Shown: in pieces, positions 18,601 through 27,877 of the stretch | Layout of the letters: every line of letters begins with the position of its first letter | Position numbering within the stretch: position 1 is the first letter of the stretch | DNA from: Chitinophagaceae bacterium DXS | GTDB taxonomy: Bacteria > Bacteroidota > Bacteroidia > Chitinophagales > Chitinophagaceae | DNA: 64,000 nt | Direction: 5' to 3' | NCBI GenBank assembly: GCA_030345135.1 | Contig: CP128386.1 | Span: 3,532,706 to 3,596,705, forward strand | The notes under the pieces: model-generated | Database searches by the model: none | What the model was told of the DNA's origin: nothing | Seen by the model: only the letters and a program-made list of their open reading frames with translations | Made by a program: the position numbers and the translations under genes

Positions 18601-19335
18601 ATGCCAACTACTTTTGTCATCGGCGATGTACACGGCGGGCTGAGGGCCCTGGAACAGGTGCTTAATATTGTTCCGGTATTCGAAGGAGATCTGTTGATAT
18701 TCCTTGGCGATTATGTAGATGGATGGTCCCAATCTGCCCAAACAATCGATTATCTTATTCAACTTTCAACCACACACAATTGTGTATTTATTAAAGGTAA
18801 TCATGATGTCTGGTGCGAAAAATGGCTGCTTGGCGAACCGCCCGATCCCAACTGGATGGCACACAATGGCGGGCTGACGATAAAAAGCTATCTTAATTAT
18901 AGTAAAACGCAACAACAGGAGCATGCAGCTTTTTTTCAGCAAATGAAGCTTTACTATGTAGATGACAAGAACAGGCTGTTTGTTCATGCAGGATTTACTT
19001 CTATGCATGGCCCGGAAAAAGAAAGAGACCAGTCCAATTTTTATTGGGACAGAAGTCTTTGGGAAGTAGCGCTGGCAACCGGCAACTGTGTTCCTGAACA
19101 ATCGAAGTATTATCCTAAAAGACTGTTGCTGTATGATGAGATCTTTATAGGGCACACACCAACAATTAACTATGATACGGATAAGCCCATCCACGCATCC
19201 AATCTCTGGAACATTGATACAGGTGCTGCTTTTTACGGCAAGCTGACAGTGATGGATGTAAATTCAAAAATTTATTGGCAGAGCGACACAGTAAGAGATC
19301 TGTATCCGGGTGAAACAGGAAGAAATGTGAGATAA
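18601..19335 (+). CDS. calcineurin-like metallophosphoesterase (PPP-type serine/threonine phosphatase family)
   Basis: The 244 residues carry the full dinuclear metal signature of PPP/diadenosine tetraphosphatase-like enzymes: GDVHGG (residues 8-13), GDYVDGW (about 40-46), KGNHDVW (about 66-72), and later His residues in FVHAGF and IGHTPT. Members hydrolyse phosphoprotein or dinucleoside polyphosphate bonds in the cytoplasm; the exact substrate cannot be set from sequence. It is followed after 43 bp by an SDR gene on the same strand. Confidence 0.9.
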   Translation: MPTTFVIGDVHGGLRALEQVLNIVPVFEGDLLIFLGDYVDGWSQSAQTIDYLIQLSTTHNCVFIKGNHDVWCEKWLLGEPPDPNWMAHNGGLTIKSYLNYSKTQQQEHAAFFQQMKLYYVDDKNRLFVHAGFTSMHGPEKERDQSNFYWDRSLWEVALATGNCVPEQSKYYPKRLLLYDEIFIGHTPTINYDTDKPIHASNLWNIDTGAAFYGKLTVMDVNSKIYWQSDTVRDLYPGETGRNVR

Positions 19336-19378
19336 CATGCGTGAAACATTAACCAGTTAAACACATCCAAAAAACGAT

Positions 19379-20125
19379 ATGCTTATAGACTTCAACAACC
19401 AGGCAGGCATTATTACCGGCGCAGCATCTGGCCTGGGAACCGCCATTGCCGAACGACTGGCCACCTACAATATGCGACTCGCTTTGTTTGATAAAGACAA
19501 AGGAGCGCTACAGGCTTTGAAGAATGAACTTCCCTCCTGCTGCGAAGCATTTCCATTAGATATTACCAACGAAAAAGAAGTTCAGGAAGCAGTAAACGCT
19601 GCGGCCGGAATTTTTGGAAAAATTGATATACTCGTAAACAGTGCAGGCATCACCGGCAAAACAAATGTAAAGAGCCATGAAGTTGATACGGATAATCTTC
19701 AGCAAGTGTTCAACGTTAACTTCATGGGGAGCTACTATACGTCTAAATATGTGCTGCCGTGGATGCTGAAAAACAATTATGGCCGTATACTTCATATTGC
19801 TTCAATCGCAGGAAAGGAAGGCAATGTCGGCATGCTTGCGTATTCTGCATCTAAGGCTGCGGTTATCGGCATGACCAAAGTGCAGGGCAAAGAGTATGCA
19901 GAGACAGGCATTACCATCAACGCAATAGCGCCTGCCGTTATAAACACGCATCTTGTAGAAATGATGCCTGCTGAACAGGTGAAATATATGACGGACAAAA
20001 TTCCCATGAAACGTTGTGGCACACTGGAAGAACTGGTTGATATGGCTTCTTATATTCTTTCTCCCAATAACAGTTTTACCACGGGCTTTACGTTTGATTT
20101 ATCCGGAGGAAGAGCGACGTATTAG
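19379..20125 (+). CDS. short-chain dehydrogenase/reductase (3-oxoacyl-ACP reductase-like)
   Basis: The 248 residues carry classical SDR marks: TGAASGLGTAIA (residues about 12-23, the TGxxxGxG cofactor loop), an acidic residue after strand 2 (FDKDKG) pointing to NAD(H), NSAG (about 87-90), the catalytic Ser in ILHIASIAG, and YSASKAA (Tyr and Lys). The ending GFTFDLSGGRATY is typical of FabG-like members. The 3-hydroxyacyl-CoA dehydrogenase gene lies downstream on the same strand, separated by 382 bp of repeats. Both may act in beta-oxidation or hydroxy-acid catabolism, which is inference. Confidence 0.9.
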   Translation: MLIDFNNQAGIITGAASGLGTAIAERLATYNMRLALFDKDKGALQALKNELPSCCEAFPLDITNEKEVQEAVNAAAGIFGKIDILVNSAGITGKTNVKSHEVDTDNLQQVFNVNFMGSYYTSKYVLPWMLKNNYGRILHIASIAGKEGNVGMLAYSASKAAVIGMTKVQGKEYAETGITINAIAPAVINTHLVEMMPAEQVKYMTDKIPMKRCGTLEELVDMASYILSPNNSFTTGFTFDLSGGRATY

Positions 20126-20507
20126 TGGAAAGTTGAAAATTGAGAATGTGCGAATATGCAAATGTGCAAATGTGCGGATTTGCAAATGAAAGGGCGAAGA
20201 TTGGGAAGCTGACAAAAAATTAAAGAAATCAGTGATCAAAAAATCAGACATCAGACATAATAAAATCGATATGCAAATATGCGGATGAGAAAATGTGCAA
20301 AATGAAAAGCATAGTGTACCCAAAAGCTGACAAAAAATTAAAGAAATCAGAGATCAAAAAATCAGACATCAGACATAAATCGATATGCAAATGTGCGAAT
20401 GAGAAAATGTGCAAATGAAAAGCACAGTGCACCGGAAAGCTGACAAAAAATTAAAGAAATCAGAGATCAAAAAATCAGACATCAGAGATCTGCTAAATTC
20501 TATTGCT
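20126..20507. repeat. tandem array of three ~115-bp repeat units
   Basis: A core that starts AAGCTGACAAAAAATTAAAG and continues through GATCAAAAAATCAGACATCA occurs at 20206, 20324 and 20437, with unit spacings of 118 and 113 bp. Between the cores lie GTGCAAATGTGCG / ATATGCAAATATGCGGATG tracts that recur at 51764, 56399 and 56483. The first 20 bases after the SDR stop (GGAAAGTTGAAAATTGAGAA) match another dispersed family. The repeats are not spaced like CRISPR units. Confidence 0.8.
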
Positions 20508-21497
20508 ATGAGTAACGAAACAAACGAAATAACTGTTGGCGTTGTGGGTTTGGGATTAATGGGTTGCAGTATTACTGCCTGTCTGCTGATGGCAGGGCAT
20601 AATGTTGTGGCAGTGGCGCCTGTAAGTGCTGATCTTTTACATGCTGAAAACAGGATCAAAGAACATTTAAGAAAATCACAGGAAGAAGGGCTGACAATGA
20701 AGTCACCAGATTTCTATTTTAAGCATCTGGTAATAACAGAAGATTATTCAGCACTACACGATTGCAAGCTGGTAATTGAATGTACACTGGAAAATCTTGA
20801 GATTAAAAAAAACGTTTACGCAAAGGTCGAGTCCGTTATAAGTCCGCAAGCAATACTCGTAAGCAATACTTCTGCCATACCTATCAGCATATTGCAGCAA
20901 CAAACAAAACATCCTGACAGATTTTTTGGATTACACTGGGCTGAGCCTTCACATACAACCAGGTTTCTGGAAGTTATTTGTGGCGAACAGAGTGATATTA
21001 CAAAAGGAGAATACCTGTATGAATTGTCTCACAAATGGGGCAAGGAGCCTACGCTGGTTCGCAAAGACATCAGGGGATTTATTACCAACCGGCTTATGTA
21101 TGCGTTATACAGAGAAGCCTTCTACCTGGTTGAAAACGGCTATGCAACTGTTGAAGATGTAGACAGGGCCTGCCGCAACAATGCAGGCTACTGGATGACA
21201 CTCGTTGGTGCATTCAGGTGGATGGATTTAACAGGTGTACAAGCTTATCACAACGTAATGAAAGATCTTTTTCCTACACTTAGCAATTCAACCGATGTTC
21301 CAAAATTAATTGATGATATTGTTAAAGATGGAGGCCGCGGCGTGGCAAATGCAAAAGGATTTTACAATTACACGGAAGAAGAAGCCAGGCTTTGGGAACA
21401 GACTTTTACCGAATTTAGTTATGAGATAAGAAAACTCGCCTTAAAATATCCGGCGGATGTAGTAAAAAAGAAATTGGCTGAAAAAGAAAAGAGTTAA
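20508..21497 (+). CDS. 3-hydroxyacyl-CoA dehydrogenase family protein
   Basis: I start at ATG 20508. The frame stays open to 20409, but those 33 codons are made of the intergenic repeat. The 329-residue product opens with the NAD-binding Rossmann motif VGVVGLGLMGCSITACLLMAGHNV, followed by LVIECTLENLEIKKNVYAKVE, SNTSAIPIS and GLHWAEPSHTTRFLEVI, where the catalytic His is expected. The C-terminal helical domain has RDIRGFITNRLMYALYREAFYL. It oxidises or reduces 3-hydroxyacyl or related hydroxy acids using NAD. No enoyl-CoA hydratase partner is nearby. Confidence 0.88.
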   Translation: MSNETNEITVGVVGLGLMGCSITACLLMAGHNVVAVAPVSADLLHAENRIKEHLRKSQEEGLTMKSPDFYFKHLVITEDYSALHDCKLVIECTLENLEIKKNVYAKVESVISPQAILVSNTSAIPISILQQQTKHPDRFFGLHWAEPSHTTRFLEVICGEQSDITKGEYLYELSHKWGKEPTLVRKDIRGFITNRLMYALYREAFYLVENGYATVEDVDRACRNNAGYWMTLVGAFRWMDLTGVQAYHNVMKDLFPTLSNSTDVPKLIDDIVKDGGRGVANAKGFYNYTEEEARLWEQTFTEFSYEIRKLALKYPADVVKKKLAEKEKS

Positions 21498-21605
21498 CAC
21501 GACCAACATCCGTTTACCAAATGAACCACTTTCTACCCGTGTAATTGTTAATGAAGGCAGCGTTTAATTATACTGCCGTATTTTTAATCATTCAATTCTG
21601 CGAAC

Positions 21606-21917
21606 ATGTCAAATAATTTACAACAAACGCCATTCTCCATTCTAAACAACAAAGAGAATATGCGTTTTGAAATACATGTAGAAGACGAGGTTGCTTACCT
21701 TGAATATCGCATGTACAAAAAGGATATCGCCTTTATGCACACTTTTGTTCCTGAAAAACTGGGTGGTAGAGGATTGGCATCTTCATTAGCCATATATGCC
21801 TTTGCTTATGCGAAAGAACACAATCTGCCGGTGATGGTTTATTGCCCCTATGTTGCCGGCTTCATAAAAAAATATCCCGAATACAAGGTTCAGTTAGATC
21901 CACAATATTATCATTGA
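21606..21917 (+). CDS. small GNAT-like protein (acetyltransferase CG family)
   Basis: The 103 residues match the compact YjdJ/ATSE-type GNAT family. EVAYLEYRMYKKDIAFMHTFVPEKLGGRGLASSLA contains the CoA-binding GGRGLA loop (about 58-63). It is followed by a helix, AIYAFAYAKEHNLPVMVYCPYVAGFIKKYPEY, with the family Cys/Pro/Tyr motif. These are minimal acetyltransferases whose acceptors are mostly unknown. It stands alone between the dehydrogenase and the antiporter. Confidence 0.86.
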   Translation: MSNNLQQTPFSILNNKENMRFEIHVEDEVAYLEYRMYKKDIAFMHTFVPEKLGGRGLASSLAIYAFAYAKEHNLPVMVYCPYVAGFIKKYPEYKVQLDPQYYH

Positions 21918-22033
21918 CCACCTTCGGCATTTTAATAGAGCAACAGCCCCTTTAAACAAAAAGCCAGTAACGGTTGTTTAGTCCTTTAATTGCTGCAATT
22001 CACTCATTTAATCACAATTGCACGAGGCTATCA

Positions 22034-23716
22034 ATGGACTGGCTGATTCAAACACTTCGTCATTATCCTGAACTGGCAGTGTTCTTAACACTTGCAGTTG
22101 GTTTTGCTGTTGGCAAGCTGAACTTCGGCGGATTTCATCTTGGTCCCGTAACAGGGGTTCTTTTAGCGGGCATTTTGGTGGGTCAGTTAAACATAAAAGT
22201 CTCTGCAAATGTGGAGTCTGTTTTCTTTTTGCTTTTTCTATTCTCGGTTGGCTATGGAGTGGGTCCGCAATTTTTCGAGGGCCTTAAGAAAAATGGGCTG
22301 TCACAAGCATTGTTTTCTTTGATTTTATGTAGCCTCAGTTTAGCTACGGCTTACGTGCTCTCACTCATCCTGTCCTTCGATGCAGGAACAGGAGCCGGAC
22401 TGCTTGCCGGCGCAAATACGAGCTCTACGATAATAGGCGTTTCTGTAGATACCATTGATCAGTTGAATTTGGCTGATGATCAAAAACAAATACTACTCAA
22501 CCACGTACCTGTGGCTTACGCAGTCACTTATATTTTTGGTACAGCCGGAGTGGCCTGGTTTCTTGCTGTAGTAGCTCCTAAAATGCTTGGCGGCAATGTT
22601 AAAGAAAGATGTAAGGAGCTTGAAGCAAGCATGGAAGAAAAAGATGAGAATATTAAGTCAGCATACGATCGTGTTGCATTCAGGGCATTTCATGTAGAAA
22701 AAGAATGGTTTGCAGGAGGAAAAACAGCAAAAGAGTTGGAGCAATTCATGACTGAACGACACAAATATCTCCATGTGCTGAGCCTTCGACATGAAGGTGC
22801 AATTGTCGATGTAAACCCCGGAACAATTATCAAGCCCAATGATATTGTTGCTATGGGCGGCCAACGCAGCTTTATTATTGGAGCAGAAGAATTTATCGGC
22901 GATGAAATGGCGGATGCCGAGTTGCTCAATTTCCCGGTTGAATCACGTCGCGTGATCGTTACGAACAGCGCCCGTTCCGGACAAACCTTAATCTCAATAA
23001 GGCGGTTGGACTTTATCCATGGAATAAGCATCAGGAACCTGGAAAGAGGCGGGATTGACATGCCGTTGAAAGCTGCATTTCGTATTGAAAAAGGCGACAT
23101 TCTTGAAATGGTCGGCTCAAAAAAAGAGCTTGATGTTGTTACTGACTATTTAGGTTTTGCAGAAAAAAAAGGAAACGAATCAGACATCATTTTCATAGCA
23201 CTGGGCATTGTATTGGGCGGACTTCTTGGCGCATTAGCCGTTCGCATAAAGCATGTACCGTTAAGTCTGAGTACAAGTGGTGGCGCATTAATTTCCGGGT
23301 TATTACTCGGTTGGTTACGATCAAGAAAAAAACTCTTCGGCTATATACCTACGCCTTCGCAATGGCTCATGCGCACATTGGGACTGAATGTTTTTATCGC
23401 AGTTGTTGGTATAAGAGCAAGCCATGGGTTTGTTGAAGGATTAAAAGAACTCGGCCTTTCGTTATTTCTTGCAGGCATTGTTGTGAGTATGGTTCCCATG
23501 ATCGTTGGCGTATTGCTCGGACGCTATGTGTTCAAATTTCACCCTGCTATTACTTTAGGCGCATGTGCAGGCGCACACAACGAATCTGCTGCATTGGGTG
23601 CGGTACAGGATGCTATGGATAGTAAAGTACCTGCTCTTGGTTATACAGTTACCTATGCCGTTGCTTGTATGTTGCTGGCAACATACGGCGTAATAATGGT
23701 GGCACTGTTACAATAA
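22034..23716 (+). CDS. AspT/YidE-like aspartate:alanine exchanger family transporter
   Basis: I take ATG 22034, giving 560 residues; upstream codons are polar and not part of a membrane protein. The layout is characteristic. An N-terminal block of five or six membrane spans contains GLLAGANTSSTIIGVSVD. Two cytoplasmic TrkA-C (RCK_C) domains follow at about residues 215-300 and 305-385, and a second membrane block contains TLGACAGAHNESAALGAVQDA. The two membrane halves carry related motifs (GANTSS / GAHNES), as known for this inverted-repeat family. Studied members exchange aspartate for alanine, or succinate; the substrate here is not determined. No aspartate decarboxylase gene adjoins it. 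Confidence 0.9.
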   Translation: MDWLIQTLRHYPELAVFLTLAVGFAVGKLNFGGFHLGPVTGVLLAGILVGQLNIKVSANVESVFFLLFLFSVGYGVGPQFFEGLKKNGLSQALFSLILCSLSLATAYVLSLILSFDAGTGAGLLAGANTSSTIIGVSVDTIDQLNLADDQKQILLNHVPVAYAVTYIFGTAGVAWFLAVVAPKMLGGNVKERCKELEASMEEKDENIKSAYDRVAFRAFHVEKEWFAGGKTAKELEQFMTERHKYLHVLSLRHEGAIVDVNPGTIIKPNDIVAMGGQRSFIIGAEEFIGDEMADAELLNFPVESRRVIVTNSARSGQTLISIRRLDFIHGISIRNLERGGIDMPLKAAFRIEKGDILEMVGSKKELDVVTDYLGFAEKKGNESDIIFIALGIVLGGLLGALAVRIKHVPLSLSTSGGALISGLLLGWLRSRKKLFGYIPTPSQWLMRTLGLNVFIAVVGIRASHGFVEGLKELGLSLFLAGIVVSMVPMIVGVLLGRYVFKFHPAITLGACAGAHNESAALGAVQDAMDSKVPALGYTVTYAVACMLLATYGVIMVALLQ

Positions 23717-23833
23717 AAACGCCCAACGTTTTAACGGACATGGCTTTGCATGCCTCTGTGCAACTCAGTGCCTCTCCGTGAAGCTCTGTGTAATTGTATT
23801 TTTTTATTCCATGGACCGAAGACCAGCAGTTAA

Positions 23834-24922
23834 TTATCCTTCACTAAAACTCGTCATTACCGGCATCTCCAAAAACTTACCAAACCGCTTTGATGCGGTT
23901 AAAATCTTCTTCTTTACAACTTCACTTGTATCACCGAACATGGCAAAATCAATATTCACTTTTTGCTTTTGAAAAGTCCGTTTCCAAACGCCGGCTACTT
24001 TACCATTTACAAGAACTGTATTATTAAAAATGCCGTTGCCCAATCCCATCACAGCTTTTACATGCTGCGGATGCAATACTGCACTTCTATCTTTATAAGC
24101 AACGATATATTCGTCAAATCCGGCCAAAAGAAATACTGCGGTTGATGTTTTGGGCAGTGCGGAATGCTCCTTCGGCATCCAATACAATTGTTCTTTTATT
24201 TTTACGCTTTGCAATTTTGAACCGCTCATTTCCAGGCCTCGTTTCACATCTGTTAATGTAAGTCCGGACCACCAGGCAAAATCCTGCATCGTGGCCGGAC
24301 CGTGGCTGCCGAAATACCGCAGCGTCAATTTTTTTAAAGCCTCGTCATATTCCAATAACTCAGCCGGCTTAACCCATTCTTCTAATAACGTATGCGTATA
24401 CTCTTTTCCCCGTCTTGGTCCAAAACAAATCAATCGCTCATAAGAAGCGTGCAATAACATAAAGGTTATCCGCATATCGTTCGTCGCAATCTTCTTCTTT
24501 TGCAAGGCAGTGGCAATTTCTTTTCTTGTCAGTTGCTTACCATCAATCAGCGTTTCTTCAATTATCTTCTTGCTTTTATTCAGGGTTTTCTTATCCAGTT
24601 CAAGTTTCCTGAAATGCGTTCCCATAATTCCTTCCAGTCTTGGGGAAAGAAAGCTCAACATCCAGTAAATATCACTTCGAGATAAGAAATGCAGCGTGCC
24701 CCGCATCGCCCAGGTTCTTATAATTTCTTTATCCGAAATAGCCTTTTCTATATCGGCATCGGTAGTTCCCGGCAGTCTTGAAGCAACGGACCATTTTGCG
24801 CCTGAATAATCCTGCGCCTGAACTGCGCCCAACCATTCAACCACTTCGCGCGGCTGCGTCATTTCAGTACTTGAAATTTGCTGATTATCCAGGCGTACGC
24901 TTATCAAGTCGGTTATAGTCAT
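23834..24922 (-). CDS. AlkZ/YcaQ-like DNA glycosylase (winged-helix, HTH_42 family)
   Basis: The 362-residue protein matches the HTH_42 family. It keeps the catalytic QxQ motif of AlkZ (Q35-A-Q37 in WLGAVQAQDYSGAKWSVASRL), followed by IIRTWAMRGTLHFLSRSDIYWML. The remaining winged-helix modules include RYFGSHGPATMQDFAWWSGL and end with AGVWKR. AlkZ excises alkylated bases and unhooks interstrand crosslinks, but most of the AlkZ-like branch is uncharacterised, so the lesion is unknown. It converges with the AspT-like gene across a short repeat-containing gap. Confidence 0.87.
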   Translation of the reverse strand: MTITDLISVRLDNQQISSTEMTQPREVVEWLGAVQAQDYSGAKWSVASRLPGTTDADIEKAISDKEIIRTWAMRGTLHFLSRSDIYWMLSFLSPRLEGIMGTHFRKLELDKKTLNKSKKIIEETLIDGKQLTRKEIATALQKKKIATNDMRITFMLLHASYERLICFGPRRGKEYTHTLLEEWVKPAELLEYDEALKKLTLRYFGSHGPATMQDFAWWSGLTLTDVKRGLEMSGSKLQSVKIKEQLYWMPKEHSALPKTSTAVFLLAGFDEYIVAYKDRSAVLHPQHVKAVMGLGNGIFNNTVLVNGKVAGVWKRTFQKQKVNIDFAMFGDTSEVVKKKILTASKRFGKFLEMPVMTSFSEG

Positions 24923-25083
24923 GAAAATTATTTAAGTCATTTGATTGATCATCGAAACAAAATAAACAAGCGATTGTGACAACGTTATGTCAGCAAGAAA
25001 AATACTATTTAATGCTGCAAGTCCCCAACAAAAAATATTAACTTGTACAAAACGAACAGGTTTCTAATCATACAAACATTGCT

Positions 25084-25491
25084 ATGGCCGGTTATTCATC
25101 AACACCATTAGCCAAAAAGCTGGGCATAAAAGAGCACGATCACATTGCCGTAATTAACCAGCCGGAATATTATTTTTCCTTGTTTTCGGACCTGCCTTCA
25201 AGTATAGAACTCGTAACAGACAGCAAGGTCAGGAAGAACCTGATTCATTATTTTACTAATCAGACAAATAGCTATATAAAAGATCTGCCGAAGTTAAAAA
25301 AGCAAATCGAGCAGAATGGAATGATCTGGATCTCCTGGCCCAAAAAATCATCTAATATAGAGACTGATCTCAATGAAAATATTATCCGCAATTTTGCCCT
25401 GAAAAACGGATTGGTGGACGTAAAAGTTTGTGCAGTGGATGATATCTGGTCAGGACTTAAACTTGTGATTCCCGTAAAAGACAGAATATGA
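25084..25491 (+). CDS. DUF3052-like small protein
   Basis: The 135 residues begin AGYSSTPLAKKLGIKEHDHIAVINQPEYYFSLF and contain a central WISWPKKSSNIETDLNENIIRNFALKNGLVDVKVCAVDDIWSGLKLVIP. This pattern (YSxTPLxKKLGIK near the start, and MIWISWPKK with GLVDxKVCAVDxxWSGLK) is that of the DUF3052 family, whose function is unknown. The stop overlaps the start of the next gene by 4 bp (ATGA), so the two are translationally coupled. Confidence 0.82.
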   Translation: MAGYSSTPLAKKLGIKEHDHIAVINQPEYYFSLFSDLPSSIELVTDSKVRKNLIHYFTNQTNSYIKDLPKLKKQIEQNGMIWISWPKKSSNIETDLNENIIRNFALKNGLVDVKVCAVDDIWSGLKLVIPVKDRI

Positions 25492-25826
25492 TCTCGATAA
25501 CCAAAGCAAGACAACTGGCACTCGCCTTCGAGGAAGCAGAAGAACTGCCGCACTTTGAGAAAGCTTCTTTCAGGGTTCGTAAAAAGATCTTTGCCACACT
25601 CGATGAAAAGAAGAATCAGTTAGTGATCAAACTGTCGCAGGTTGACCAGTCTGTGTTCCATGACTGGAACAGTGAAATAATCTTCCCTGTACCGGGCGGC
25701 TGGGGAAGACAGGGTTGGACAATTATTGATCTGAAAAAAGTGCCGGTCTCCGTGTTTAAAGATGCACTTTCTCTTTCCTATTGCCAAACAGCACCTGCCC
25801 AACTTGCAGCCAAATATTTAAAATGA
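25488..25826 (+). CDS. MmcQ/YjbR-family protein
   Basis: The 112 residues match the MmcQ/YjbR-like fold. The N-terminus ARQLALAFEEAEELPHFEKASFRVRKKIFATLDEK is the family signature (EELPHF, then a short basic beta-hairpin), and it ends GWTIIDLKKVPVSVFKDALSLSYCQTAPAQLAAKYL. Members adopt a double-wing DNA-binding-like fold; their actual role is unsettled. The 4-bp ATGA overlap with the DUF3052 gene indicates coupled translation. Confidence 0.87.
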   Translation: MISITKARQLALAFEEAEELPHFEKASFRVRKKIFATLDEKKNQLVIKLSQVDQSVFHDWNSEIIFPVPGGWGRQGWTIIDLKKVPVSVFKDALSLSYCQTAPAQLAAKYLK

Positions 25827-25910
25827 TTGCTGCCGGGGATTTCGTCTACTCATTAACCTGGTTCATCGGCAATCGGGCGGAATTGCAGGGTTAAAAATTT
25901 TTCTTTGCTC

Positions 25911-26981
25911 ATGTTGAGATCCAAGACGTCAACCATAATTATACACCTGGCAGGCTGGCTCATATTTTTAAGCCTGCCGTTCCTGCTTTTTCCGGCACCA
26001 CTCGGAAATCAAAATGTACTCAATTTACTTTCGTCGTTTAATTACTGGCTGTATTACTTTTTCTATGTCTTTCTGTTTTACTTCAACGCTTATTTTTTAA
26101 TTCCCGCCATCTACTTTAAAAAGAAATACGCTTTATATGCGCTGGTCATCGCAGCATTATTTATCCTCGTTTACTTTTTAAAACAGCCAACGCATACGGA
26201 GCCGCCATTGCGCAGCTTTCGGCCAGAGCCCGGCATGGAAATGCGCGGACCGCCGCCAGGTTTTAACAGGGAAAGAAGGCCTCCGAGACCTTTTAGAGTG
26301 AATCTTGTGACAGTATTCCTGTTTACAATGGTATGGGCGTTAAGTACAGCCTTCCGTATTACACAGCAATGGACAGAAACTGAACGCAGGGCAGTGAAAG
26401 CCGAGGCTGATAAAGCCAATGCCGAACTCTCTTTTCTAAAGGCACAGATCAATCCTCATTTTCTTTTTAATACGCTGAACAATATTTACTTACTGGCAAT
26501 TAAAAAGAATGAAAACACCCCTGCCAGCATTATGAAATTGTCCAATCTAATGCGGTACGTGACGGAGGATACCAATCAGCATTTTGTTCCGCTCGACGAA
26601 GAAATCAATTGTATAAGGGACTATATTGATTTACAACGATTAAGGCTAAGCAATAAGGTTAATCTGGATTTCCAGGTTGAGGGCAAGACGGAGAACAAAG
26701 TCGTTCCACCGCTACTCTTCATCACTTTTATTGAAAATGTTTTTAAATATGGCATCAGCAATCACGAGCTTTCCACTATTAATATTCACATTTATTCGGA
26801 CGACAAAAGCATTACGTTTTACTGCAGGAATAGAATCTTTCAAACCAAACCTCAGGAACGGACCGGAATTGGAATTGAAAATACAAGAAAGCGCTTAGGC
26901 CACCTTTATGCCGGAAAACACGTATTAAATATAACCACGGAAAAAGATTATTTTACAGTAGAATTAATACTGCCCGTTTAA
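25911..26981 (+). CDS. LytS-type sensor histidine kinase
   Basis: Start ATG 25911; an in-frame TTG two codons earlier is less likely. The 356-residue protein has membrane spans at about 8-28, 41-65 and 74-93, then a Pro/Arg-rich stretch (PPPGFNRERRPPRPFR) and a fourth span (VNLVTVFLFTMVWALS). The His_kinase box FLKAQINPHFLFNTLNNIYLLA contains the phospho-acceptor His, and the ATPase domain keeps FIENVFKYG and GIGIENTRKRL. The LytTR regulator follows 24 bp downstream, making a cognate pair. The signal sensed is unknown; the missing extracellular domain suggests detection within the membrane. Confidence 0.92.
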   Translation: MLRSKTSTIIIHLAGWLIFLSLPFLLFPAPLGNQNVLNLLSSFNYWLYYFFYVFLFYFNAYFLIPAIYFKKKYALYALVIAALFILVYFLKQPTHTEPPLRSFRPEPGMEMRGPPPGFNRERRPPRPFRVNLVTVFLFTMVWALSTAFRITQQWTETERRAVKAEADKANAELSFLKAQINPHFLFNTLNNIYLLAIKKNENTPASIMKLSNLMRYVTEDTNQHFVPLDEEINCIRDYIDLQRLRLSNKVNLDFQVEGKTENKVVPPLLFITFIENVFKYGISNHELSTINIHIYSDDKSITFYCRNRIFQTKPQERTGIGIENTRKRLGHLYAGKHVLNITTEKDYFTVELILPV

Positions 26982-27005
26982 ACCTCATTTGTAAAACCTG
27001 GAAAC

Positions 27006-27704
27006 ATGAGCTTTACGTGTATAGCTATTGATGATGAGCCGCTTGCCCTTGAACTGGTTGAGGAATACGTTGCAGCGTTTCCGCGATTGCAGCTTGCGCA
27101 TACGTTTGATGATGCCATATCTACCGCGGAATTTTTACGTGTGAACCCCGTTGATATTCTGTTTGTTGATATTAATATGCCGGATATTACCGGGATTGAA
27201 CTCATAAAATCCCTGGATTACAAACCGGCCGTAATTTTTACCACTGCCTACAAAAAATTTGCATTTGAAGGTTTTGAAGTGGAGGCAGTTGACTACCTGT
27301 TAAAGCCATTAAATTTTGATCGTTTTAGCAGAGCTGTAAATAAGGCCATTACACAGATAGAACAGAAGAGAAACAATAACAACGCAAAAGAAGAAAACCT
27401 GTTTGTGCGCTCCGAATACAGGTTGATAAAGATTAATATACAGGATATCGAATTCATTGAAAGTCTTGAAGACTATATCAAAATCCACCTCACAAATGAA
27501 AAGCCCATTCTTACTCTAATGCCTCTGAAAACCGTTTTGGAAAAATTACCACAGGACAAATTTAAAAGGATACACCGCAGCTATGTTGTTGCACTTAACA
27601 AAGTAAGGTCGGTGCTTAACCGTAAGGTTTTGCTGTTGTCTTCAACTGAATTGCCGGTAAGCGACAAATACGCAGGCTTTGTAGATGAATGGAAAAAGGG
27701 CTGA
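27006..27704 (+). CDS. LytTR-family response regulator
   Basis: The 232 residues hold a receiver domain at 1-120: acidic pocket in AIDDEPLA, phospho-acceptor Asp in LFVDINMPDITG, TTAYKKFAFEGFEVEAVDYLLKP with the Thr and Lys switches. A LytTR DNA-binding domain follows at about 135-232 (VRSEYRLIKINIQDIEFIESLEDYIKI, FKRIHRSYVVALNKV). It pairs with the LytS kinase 24 bp upstream. Its targets are not visible; the downstream PKD protein gene is a candidate only by position. Confidence 0.94.
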   Translation: MSFTCIAIDDEPLALELVEEYVAAFPRLQLAHTFDDAISTAEFLRVNPVDILFVDINMPDITGIELIKSLDYKPAVIFTTAYKKFAFEGFEVEAVDYLLKPLNFDRFSRAVNKAITQIEQKRNNNNAKEENLFVRSEYRLIKINIQDIEFIESLEDYIKIHLTNEKPILTLMPLKTVLEKLPQDKFKRIHRSYVVALNKVRSVLNRKVLLLSSTELPVSDKYAGFVDEWKKG

Positions 27705-27815
27705 CGAAAAAGGTGGCGATACATTCGCCCGCCTGAGCGAGAATTTGTGCATGGATGATTGCTTGCTTACTAGTTTTGAAGCAGAAAGTGCAATAATAAT
27801 GAGGTTATGAAAGTT

Positions 27816-27849
27816 AGCTGTAGTCCCGGCTAAAGCCGGGGTTACAGCT
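27816..27849. repeat. 34-bp nested palindrome (REP-like)
   Basis: AGCTGTA (27816-27822) pairs with TACAGCT (27843-27849). Inside, CCCGGCT (27825-27831) pairs with AGCCGGG (27834-27840) around AA. No T-run follows, so this is a poor terminator. It lies 28 bp before the PKD protein start and resembles the small palindromes at 15898-16050 and 30850-30893. Confidence 0.6.
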
Positions 27850-27877
27850 TTCCCCTATATATCGATTATTGTACACA

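Noticed and set aside
20206..20488. CRISPR-like repeat array
   Set aside because: Only three copies, spaced 113-118 bp apart, with other repeat families between them and no cas genes in the window.
22690..23100. Long antisense frame inside the AspT-like gene
   Set aside because: It lies wholly within conserved coding sequence on the other strand and has no recognisable features.
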